From contig JALRDI010000207.1 in assembly GCA_023257035.1 (NCBI GenBank), positions 1 to 5,589 on the forward strand: a DNA stretch of 5,589 bases. Reading direction: 5' to 3'. Shown one piece after another: positions 1 to 4,753 of the stretch. The notes under the pieces were generated by a model. The model worked only from the letters and a program-made list of their open reading frames with translations. It was not told where the DNA came from and ran no database searches. The stretch comes from Ilumatobacteraceae bacterium. Lineage in GTDB: Bacteria; Actinomycetota; Acidimicrobiia; Acidimicrobiales; Ilumatobacteraceae. A program made the position numbers and the translations under genes. Position 1 is the stretch's first letter; every line of letters starts with the position of its first letter.

Positions 1-299
1 AAGGTGATGAGGTAGAAACCGCTTTTCCAATGTTCTGTCGTCGGACTCTCAAGGCTGACTGGCCATCCGCAACCCTGGCTATCTGCATCGTCGGGAGTAG
101 GGTGGTAGGCGCCTGCGATCGGGTCTGAAGAAGACCACACCAGTTCGCGAGTCGCCCCCCAACGCTCAACGGTGACGGTGAACTCTGATGACTTCGTCGA
201 AACGTGAAGTTCGATTGGAGACCCTGCAACCACACTGAATGTCGAGCAATAGCCCTCGATGTCGTCATAGAACGTGAGATCGTCAAGTGGTGCCGCCAT
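1..299 (-). CDS. N,N-dimethylformamidase large (beta) subunit-like protein, N-terminal part, runs off the window
   Basis: The minus strand reads without a stop from an ATG at 299 to the window edge, giving 99 residues. The protein begins MAAPLDDLTFYDDIEGYC and contains FTVTVERWGATRELVW (about 44-59), a GCGWPVSLE block (about 77-85) and WKSGFYLIT at the truncated end. I recognise this pattern as the N-terminal beta-sandwich region of the dimethylformamidase large-subunit family, by memory of the family and not by a search. Known members hydrolyse the C-N bond of small formamides and amides using an iron centre. The metal ligands lie far downstream, so neither activity nor intactness can be judged. 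The frame stays open upstream to the stop of the ABM gene at 366-368, so a TTG at 341 is possible. I prefer ATG 299 because it sits directly before the conserved PLDDLTFYDD segment and has a TANNNT box at leaderless spacing. It lies 66 bp downstream of the ABM gene on the same strand. The true substrate may be another amide. Confidence 0.78.
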   Translation of the reverse strand, partial: MAAPLDDLTFYDDIEGYCSTFSVVAGSPIELHVSTKSSEFTVTVERWGATRELVWSSSDPIAGAYHPTPDDADSQGCGWPVSLESPTTEHWKSGFYLIT

Positions 300-305
300 G
301 AGCCG

Positions 306-311
306 ATGGTA
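306..311 (-). promoter_or_regulatory. Candidate -10 box (TACCAT) for a leaderless DMFase-like transcript
   Basis: On the minus strand TACCAT fits the actinobacterial TANNNT -10 pattern. Six bases separate it from the ATG at 299, so transcription would begin at the A of the start codon. No Shine-Dalgarno sequence precedes this ATG. No convincing -35 element is visible. Confidence 0.28.
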
Positions 312-365
312 CGCCGTTGGTGGCCGGCCGCTCGGACGCAACGAGGTGCGATAGGTCTTGACTTG

Positions 366-725
366 TTAGTCGGTAACGGCGGCGACAGGGTCACCCCACC
401 ACGTGGTGGTTGCCCGAAGAATCTCGTTTCGTTCCATGCCGTCGGCGCCAAACATCTGAACCGATTGAGCGCGAGCAACACCGCGATAACGAGGGGCAAT
501 CTCGGTGAAGACTGGCCCGGCGATGTGATCGTCTAAGGCTTGCTGCGATGTGTATTGCTCAAGCAGTGCTCCAGACGTTCCGTCTTCGTTGACATACCAG
601 TCGTACATGAGGGTGCCCGGTTCAGCACGGCTCGCTGTGGCCATTTCGGTAGCCATTGCTTCAAATTGTTCACGGTCTTCGAATGACCAGTGGATGATGA
701 CGGTGACCCAACTGCGCTTAGCCAT
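366..725 (-). CDS. Antibiotic biosynthesis monooxygenase (ABM) domain protein, putative quinol-type monooxygenase
   Basis: This encodes 119 residues. The first 93 or so match the dimeric alpha/beta-barrel ABM fold: a first strand VTVIIHW (7-13), a helix with FEAMATEMATASRAEPG (21-37), a second strand TLMYDWYVNEDG (38-49), the typical LLEQYTSQQALDDHIAGP stretch (54-71), and a last strand near SVQMFGA (88-94). Members such as YgiN are cofactor-free oxygenases acting on quinols or aromatic polyketides. Others in the same fold bind haem or have no known activity, so the substrate is not predictable. The roughly 25-residue tail after the barrel (GMERNEILR...DPVAAVTD) is longer than in minimal ABM proteins. 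The gene sits between the small membrane-protein gene (31 bp upstream) and the DMFase-like gene (66 bp downstream), all on the minus strand. That order suggests a shared transcript or a set of closely spaced promoters. The ATG at 725 has no Shine-Dalgarno sequence but has a TANNNT box 7 bp upstream. Confidence 0.8.
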   Translation of the reverse strand: MAKRSWVTVIIHWSFEDREQFEAMATEMATASRAEPGTLMYDWYVNEDGTSGALLEQYTSQQALDDHIAGPVFTEIAPRYRGVARAQSVQMFGADGMERNEILRATTTWWGDPVAAVTD

Positions 726-732
726 AGTGAAG

Positions 733-738
733 ACGGTA
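733..738 (-). promoter_or_regulatory. Candidate -10 box (TACCGT) for a leaderless ABM transcript
   Basis: TACCGT on the minus strand fits TANNNT and is followed by 7 bases and then the ATG at 725. A transcript would start at or one base before the start codon. The region just upstream has no purine-rich ribosome binding site. No clear -35 hexamer is visible. Confidence 0.27.
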
Positions 739-756
739 GTTCGCAGCCACCCACGT

Positions 757-1077
757 TTAGATGTCGATGACCCCGGGAGGGGCGGGTCGGTCGTTCTCGT
801 TCATTGCGGCCATGCGTCGGCGAGCCCTCATTCGCCGGCGCAGCTTCAACAGCAGCCAGATCACAACGAGTCCGGTGAGCGCCTCGGAAATTCCTGACGA
901 CCCTGCCGGCAAGATCGCATCGCCGATCATTCGTGCCAACGCCCAGAACGCAAAACCGAATCCGAGAATAAGAAGAAGAGGTAGCGACGCAATAAGGCAG
1001 CCCAACGCGCGGGGGCGCCCTCCAACTTGAACCTGGATTCCATTCACTACCAATACCCTAGGGGTCGTTGCTGGCAT
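757..1077 (-). CDS. Small two-span membrane protein of unknown function
   Basis: I do not recognise a named family. The 106-residue product has a polar start with a strand-like RVLVVNGIQVQVGG segment (7-20). A strongly hydrophobic span follows (about 25-48, LGCLIASLPLLLILGF...), then a short loop containing PAGSSG, and a second span (about 64-78, EALTGLVVIWLLLKL). A dense arginine cluster follows immediately (RRRMRARRR, about 80-88), and the acidic/proline tail ends in VIDI. By the positive-inside rule both ends should be cytoplasmic. Coding potential is supported by the clean membrane pattern and by its fit between neighbours, 31 bp before the ABM gene. The start is uncertain: ATG 1077 overlaps the longest version of the divergent kinase gene. 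A GTG at 1047 (giving VNGIQVQVGG...) has a TANNNT box 7 bp upstream and would remove the overlap, giving 96 residues. Confidence 0.68.
   Translation of the reverse strand: MPATTPRVLVVNGIQVQVGGRPRALGCLIASLPLLLILGFGFAFWALARMIGDAILPAGSSGISEALTGLVVIWLLLKLRRRMRARRRMAAMNENDRPAPPGVIDI
1054..1060. promoter_or_regulatory. Candidate bidirectional -10 box (TACCCTA) between divergent genes
   Basis: TACCCTA reads as TACCCT on the plus strand (1054-1059) and as TAGGGT on the minus strand (1060-1055), so it matches TANNNT in both directions. Plus-strand transcription would start near 1066-1067, just before the TTG at 1068 and about 34 bases before the ATG at 1101. Minus-strand transcription would start near 1048, next to the GTG at 1047. 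It lies inside the coding region if the membrane protein begins at ATG 1077. A TTGAAC at 1027-1032 resembles a -35 element, but its 21-bp spacing is too long. Confidence 0.27.
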
Positions 1078-1100
1078 CCGCCGCGTGGCACGCTCATGTG

Positions 1101-2153
1101 ATGGAAGTAGGGGAGAACGAAGTCGCCGGATTTGACGTTGAGACGATCAACGCGTGGCTGCCGTCAGTAAGTAGTGCGACTGGCCCATTTGAATGGACTC
1201 GTCTCGAAGGCGGACATTCAAATCTCACCTACCTCATCTCGGATTCCGCTGGGCGCGAATTCGTGATTCGTCGACCACCGCAAGGCGAGTTGCTGCCCAA
1301 GGCCCACGACATGTGGCGTGAATACCGCATTATCGACGGGCTGTGGCCGACTGCGGTGCCGGTTGCAGAGCCGGTCTCGTACCAGGATGACCGGGCGCTC
1401 TGCGATGTGCATTTCTATGTGATGGGCAAAGTGGAGGGCAATGCGCTGTACACGGGCGAAGAAGTTGCTGCGCTGCTTGACCCGCCGGCTAGGAAACGGG
1501 CAGGGGAGTCGTTTGTCGACACACTTGCGGCGTTGCACTCGATCGCACCAGAAGATGTTGGTCTTGGTGACCTTGGGCGTCCAGATGGGTATGTCGCCCG
1601 GCAGTTGAAGACCTGGTACGGCTCGTGGACAGCATCGGTCGAGGACGCAAGCTATGACGACCCTCGCACACATCAACTTCACGAGCTGTTGTCGGCAAAC
1701 ATACCCGAGCAGGGGCAAGGCCGTGTTGTGCACGGTGACTTTGGTCCTCACAACTGCCTCTTCTTGCGGGACGGCACCCTCTCTGCGGTGCTCGATTGGG
1801 AGATCGCAACCCTGGGTGACCCACTTGCTGACATTGCGTATTCGATTAACGCGTGGACTGAGCCAGGGGACAATATTGCTGAAGGAGTTGACGCTCCAAC
1901 CGTGCTCGAAGGGTTCCCAAGTCGGCAGGAACTGATGGAACGCTACGCGGCCGCAACAGGTGCTGACCTCTCGCTGATGCCCTATTACCGAGCATTCAAC
2001 TGGTTCAAGACTGCCTGCATCATTCACGGTGTGTACGCCCGTTACTGCGCCGGAAAGAAGAGCACCGAAGGAGTTGATATGGATCTTCTCCGCACTCGTA
2101 TTGGCATCGCTCTCGACAACGCCGAATCGCTGGCCGCTGGCATTAATCCGTAG
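1101..2153 (+). CDS. APH-fold phosphotransferase of the ACAD10/11 N-terminal-domain type (putative hydroxyacyl-CoA kinase)
   Basis: From ATG 1101 the product has 350 residues, normal for a stand-alone APH-family kinase. The N-lobe carries RLEGGHSNLTY (34-44, nucleotide-binding loop) and FVIRRPP (54-60). The segment KAHDMWREYRII (67-78) is characteristic of the ACAD10/11 group, as opposed to aminoglycoside kinases. The catalytic loop is HGDFGPHN (211-218), with D213 as likely base and N218 as a metal ligand. The second metal-binding site is LDWEIATLGDPLADIAY (231-247), with D232. Related domains in ACAD10/11 and bacterial LvaA phosphorylate the hydroxyl of 4-hydroxyacyl-CoAs so that phosphate can later be eliminated. 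That role here is inferred, and no acyl-CoA dehydrogenase partner is in the window. The frame is open back to a TTG at 1068 (361 residues), which would overlap the divergent gene. Neither start has a Shine-Dalgarno sequence. The dioxygenase gene follows after 72 bp. Confidence 0.87.
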   Translation: MEVGENEVAGFDVETINAWLPSVSSATGPFEWTRLEGGHSNLTYLISDSAGREFVIRRPPQGELLPKAHDMWREYRIIDGLWPTAVPVAEPVSYQDDRALCDVHFYVMGKVEGNALYTGEEVAALLDPPARKRAGESFVDTLAALHSIAPEDVGLGDLGRPDGYVARQLKTWYGSWTASVEDASYDDPRTHQLHELLSANIPEQGQGRVVHGDFGPHNCLFLRDGTLSAVLDWEIATLGDPLADIAYSINAWTEPGDNIAEGVDAPTVLEGFPSRQELMERYAAATGADLSLMPYYRAFNWFKTACIIHGVYARYCAGKKSTEGVDMDLLRTRIGIALDNAESLAAGINP

Positions 2154-2165
2154 GTCGATGCGCTC

Positions 2166-2181
2166 CGACAGGCGACTGTCG
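2166..2181 (+). repeat. Short perfect hairpin with GCGA tetraloop in the kinase-dioxygenase gap
   Basis: CGACAG and CTGTCG form a perfect 6-bp stem around a GCGA loop, which fits the stable GNRA class. It begins 13 bases after the kinase stop codon. CGCTCC occurs at 2161-2166 and again at 2180-2185, overlapping each arm's outer edge. No T-run follows, so it is not a standard intrinsic terminator. It could be a processing or stabilising structure, a small operator, or chance. Confidence 0.3.
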
Positions 2182-2213
2182 CTCCAGCGTCATTGCGGTG
2201 TTCTCACTGAGAC

Positions 2214-2219
2214 TAAGTT
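2214..2219 (+). promoter_or_regulatory. Candidate -10 box (TAAGTT) for a leaderless dioxygenase transcript
   Basis: TAAGTT fits TANNNT and ends six bases before the ATG at 2226, placing +1 on the start codon itself. The gene has no good ribosome binding site, which fits a leaderless message. TTGCGG at 2193-2198 could be a weak -35 element, though the 15-bp spacer is short. Confidence 0.33.
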
Positions 2220-2225
2220 TTCTCT

Positions 2226-3092
2226 ATGGGGCAAACACTTCGTATTGAAGAACTCGATGTGTGCTTTGGGGCTCACATCCACGATGTTTCTCTTGGGGCG
2301 CTTGATGCAAGCACATTTGCGCCGATTCGAGAAGCGCTTCTCGAATATGGACTGCTCGTCTTTCCTGGTCAACACATTTCTCTCGACGAGCAAAACGCCT
2401 TTGCGTCAATGTTCGGGTCACTCGAGTTTCCTGCGGCAGCAATTACGAACATCGATGACAACGGTGAGGTGTTGAGTGATCAGGGCCATGACACCGTGAA
2501 GTCAATTCGAGGTAACGAGGGCTGGCATCACGATTCGACGTATATGCCGGTGCAGGCGTTTGGTGCCGTGGTGTCAGCAGAGATCGTCCCACCAGATCGT
2601 GCGCCAACTGGCTTCGCAGACATGCGAGCTGCGTTCGCTGATCTCGATGAAGAAACGAAGAACTTGCTGAGGGGGCTCACGGCAAAGCATTCGCTCTTCT
2701 ACTCCCAAGGTCGGTCGGGGTATCTGCCGACACCGAAAGACGACGGAAGCTATGCGATGTACGGCTATCACGACAAGCCAGTGCCTGTTCGTCCAATGGT
2801 GAAAGTGCATCCAGAAACCGGCATCGAGAATCTTCTCGTCGGTCGCCACGCCCATGAGGTGAGTGGACTCTCAGAAGACGAATCCGTTGCCCTCGTTGAC
2901 CGCATCAACGATGCGGCCTGCACCGATGATCGAGTGCATTACCACCAGTGGGAAGTTGGCGATGTCGTGGTCTGGGACAACCGCCGACTCATGCATCGTG
3001 CAACCGAGTTCGATCTTTCGAACCCGCGGCGAATTTGGCACACCCGGATTGCGGGAAGCAACGAAACCGAACTTGCAGAGAACTATCGCTAG
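2226..3092 (+). CDS. TauD/TfdA-family Fe(II)/2-oxoglutarate-dependent dioxygenase
   Basis: The product has 288 residues, the usual length for this family. It opens with the family's N-terminal strand and helix (FAPIREALLEYGLLVFPGQ, 31-49). The iron-binding HxD motif is in GWHHDSTYMP, most likely H101 and D103. The distal iron ligand is H257 in WDNRRLMHRA, followed by PRRIWHTRIAG (267-277), where R269 or R274 should bind the 2-oxoglutarate carboxylate. These ligands imply oxidative decarboxylation of 2-oxoglutarate coupled to hydroxylation of a substrate, in the cytoplasm. Known relatives act on taurine, alkyl sulfates, phenoxyacetates and other small acids, and the substrate here cannot be read from sequence. 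The gene lies 72 bp after the kinase gene on the same strand and probably also has its own leaderless promoter. Its stop codon overlaps the stop of the convergent ligase gene. A perfect 22-bp palindrome lies in codons 34-41. Confidence 0.9.
   Translation: MGQTLRIEELDVCFGAHIHDVSLGALDASTFAPIREALLEYGLLVFPGQHISLDEQNAFASMFGSLEFPAAAITNIDDNGEVLSDQGHDTVKSIRGNEGWHHDSTYMPVQAFGAVVSAEIVPPDRAPTGFADMRAAFADLDEETKNLLRGLTAKHSLFYSQGRSGYLPTPKDDGSYAMYGYHDKPVPVRPMVKVHPETGIENLLVGRHAHEVSGLSEDESVALVDRINDAACTDDRVHYHQWEVGDVVVWDNRRLMHRATEFDLSNPRRIWHTRIAGSNETELAENYR
2325..2346. repeat. Perfect 22-bp palindrome inside the dioxygenase gene
   Basis: Each half-site is ATTCGAGAAGC, and the two halves abut with no spacer, so all 11 base pairs match. 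The next pair outward (2324/2347) breaks the symmetry. It lies about 100 bp into the coding region and encodes IREALLE, part of a conserved helix. It could be an intragenic operator or a cruciform/hairpin site, or a coincidence of codon choice. Confidence 0.5.
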
Positions 3093-4663
3093 TTGACTGC
3101 TCGAGTCTTGTCACCCCAGTAGGGGATTCGAAGTTCTGTCTTCAAGATCTTGCCCGACGGGTTTCGTGGGAGCACATCAATTCGATCGACCGATGTCGGG
3201 CACTTGTAGTGTGCAATTCGCGACCGGCAGTATTCGATGATCTCTGCTTCGCTGGGGTCTGATCCATCACGTATCACGACGATCGCTTTGACGGTCTCGC
3301 CCCACTTTTCGCTCGGCACGCCGATGACAGCAACATCGTCAAGATCAGGGTGGCTCATGAGGGCGTTCTCGACCTCTGCTGGGTAGATGTTCTCGCCACC
3401 GGAGATGATCATGTCTTTCACCCGGTCGTGAATGTAGAGATAGCCGTCACGTAGATAGCCGGCGTCACCGGTACGGAACCACCCGACGCCGTCATCATTT
3501 TTGCCTTCGGGGAACACGAGTGCGGTGGCTTCTGGGTTCGCCCAGTAGCCCTCCATGTTCTGCCGACTCTTGACCCAAATTTCTCCGACCTCACCATCTG
3601 GCAACTCGGTCATCGTTTCTTCGTCAACAATTCGAATTTCGACATCGCCCCAAGCCTTTCCGGCGGAGCGGAGAAGATGAGCGTTTGGCCCGCCAGGATC
3701 ATGGTCTGAAGCCGGCAGCGTGGTCACCCCGCCAGTGGTCTCAGTGAGGCCATAGGTCTGAACGAAGTCGCAACCCATGAGGTTCATTGCGCCAATCAGC
3801 GCTTCCTCGCTAATGGGAGATGCGCCGTAGACGACTGAACGCACAGACGAGAAATCGGTCTTCTCTGCATCGGGAACCGCCTGAATAAATTGGAGCACGG
3901 CAGGTACCAACAAGATATTTGTGATGCGCTCGGTATCGATGAGCCGAAGAATTTCAGCGGGGTCAACATCGCGAAGAATCACATTTGTTCCACCAAAGAA
4001 AAATGCGCAGACGCCCCATCCACTTCCGGCGATATGGAACAACGGCATCGACACCAGGTTCACCGAGTCGCTGTCAAACGACCATTCGACACCAGAGTTC
4101 GGGAGCATGCCGAACAAGTTCCGATTTGAGATCTCGACGCCCTTCGGAAGACCTGTCGTGCCTGACGTGTACAGCTGGTAGCAGGTGTCTTCTGGAGCGA
4201 CATCGATGCCAGGGAACTCAGGCTCGAACGAATTCACCCACTCTTCCCACGTCGGGTAGTCGGTGTCGCCGGGGTCACCGAGCACGATCACGGATGTGGT
4301 CGAGGCCAGATTCATCTGTGCAAGATGCCCGAGAAATTCCTCTCCGATGAGCAGCACCTTGGCGCCCGCGTTATTGAGGATGTACTCCATTTCAGGTGCT
4401 GCAAGTCGCCAGTTCACGGCGACGGTCACTGCGTTCACCATGCCCGCTCCAAAGAGGAACGGGAAATACTCCCGAGAGCTTCTGTCAAGAAACGCCACGC
4501 GATCCTGTTCGTCGACTCCGGCATCGAGTAAGCCCTGTGCCGCCCTTCGGGATAGTTCGCGAAGTTCCTTGTACGTCCAGGTCACGCCCTCTTGAATAAT
4601 TGCGGGTTTGTCCGGAAAGTTTTCGGCGTGCTGTTCAACAATGTCACCAAGTGACGTAATCAT
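3089..4663 (-). CDS. Acyl-CoA synthetase (AMP-forming, FadD-type, ANL superfamily)
   Basis: This is a full-length 524-residue ANL enzyme. It activates a carboxylic acid with ATP to an acyl-adenylate, then transfers the acyl group to CoA. Visible landmarks, in order, are the phosphate-binding loop YTSGTTGLPKGV (165-176), MPLFHIAG (206-213), the adenine/acyl region VVYGASPIS (277-285), YGLTETTGG (304-312), the ribose-binding aspartate in GWFRTGD (D400), the hinge DRVKDMIISGGENIYPAEVE (413-432), and the C-terminal adenylation lysine in PSGKILK (K505). All core residues are present, so an active ligase is expected. Chain-length and substrate preference are not evident; medium- or long-chain and aromatic acid ligases all share these motifs. 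The ATG at 4663 is preceded by a G-rich ribosome binding site. It lies 90 bp downstream of the crotonase-type gene on the same strand, and its stop overlaps that of the convergent dioxygenase gene, leaving no room for a terminator between them. Confidence 0.93.
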   Translation of the reverse strand: MITSLGDIVEQHAENFPDKPAIIQEGVTWTYKELRELSRRAAQGLLDAGVDEQDRVAFLDRSSREYFPFLFGAGMVNAVTVAVNWRLAAPEMEYILNNAGAKVLLIGEEFLGHLAQMNLASTTSVIVLGDPGDTDYPTWEEWVNSFEPEFPGIDVAPEDTCYQLYTSGTTGLPKGVEISNRNLFGMLPNSGVEWSFDSDSVNLVSMPLFHIAGSGWGVCAFFFGGTNVILRDVDPAEILRLIDTERITNILLVPAVLQFIQAVPDAEKTDFSSVRSVVYGASPISEEALIGAMNLMGCDFVQTYGLTETTGGVTTLPASDHDPGGPNAHLLRSAGKAWGDVEIRIVDEETMTELPDGEVGEIWVKSRQNMEGYWANPEATALVFPEGKNDDGVGWFRTGDAGYLRDGYLYIHDRVKDMIISGGENIYPAEVENALMSHPDLDDVAVIGVPSEKWGETVKAIVVIRDGSDPSEAEIIEYCRSRIAHYKCPTSVDRIDVLPRNPSGKILKTELRIPYWGDKTRAVN

Positions 4664-4668
4664 GATTT

Positions 4669-4674
4669 CCCCCC
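4669..4674 (-). promoter_or_regulatory. G-rich Shine-Dalgarno-like site for the acyl-CoA synthetase
   Basis: Six consecutive G residues on the minus strand, followed by AAATC and then ATG at 4663, give a 5-base spacing. The match to AGGAGG is imperfect, but the purine run and spacing support this start. It contrasts with the genes in the window that lack any such site. Confidence 0.5.
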
Positions 4675-4709
4675 GAATGATGACGCAGAATTAGATCTGG
4701 CTGAGAATG

Positions 4710-4715
4710 ACAATA
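4710..4715 (-). promoter_or_regulatory. Possible -10 box (TATTGT) upstream of the acyl-CoA synthetase
   Basis: The 90-bp gap between the crotonase-type and ligase genes (4664-4753) is visibly richer in A and T than its flanks. It contains TATTGT on the minus strand. Initiation about 7 bases further on would give a leader of roughly 40 bases ending at the G-rich ribosome binding site. A TTGCAA lies upstream with only about 14 bp spacing, so a -35 element is unconvincing. Read-through from the upstream gene is an alternative. Confidence 0.22.
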
Positions 4716-4753
4716 GTTGGTCAGGTCGTTTGCAAATTTGACGGAAGACCCAA

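Noticed and set aside
128..142. Inverted repeat GGTCT-GAAGA-AGACC
   Set aside because: A 5-bp stem inside the DMFase-like coding sequence is too short to distinguish from chance, and no T-run follows.
396..409. 14-bp palindrome CCACCACGTGGTGG with a CACGTG core
   Set aside because: A palindrome of this length is expected by chance at roughly 0.3 per window of this size. It lies in the ABM coding tail, encoding Thr-Thr-Trp-Trp, with no other support.
204..536. Plus-strand open frame of 110 codons near the left edge
   Set aside because: It is antisense to the DMFase-like and ABM coding regions, whose protein motifs are convincing. It has no domain or ribosome binding site of its own.
1218..2027. 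Long open frame (269 codons) antisense to the kinase gene
   Set aside because: The opposite strand encodes a kinase with all catalytic motifs. The antisense translation is rich in Arg, His, Cys and Val, with no recognisable fold, and is the usual by-product of GC-biased codon use.
2029..2475. Plus-strand open frame of 148 codons spanning the kinase end and dioxygenase start
   Set aside because: It overlaps two well-supported genes in another frame, and its translation is low-quality Ser/Leu/Arg-rich sequence.
3985..4350. Plus-strand open frames antisense to the acyl-CoA synthetase
   Set aside because: The ligase is complete with all core motifs. The antisense frames are Arg/Ser-rich with no recognisable features.
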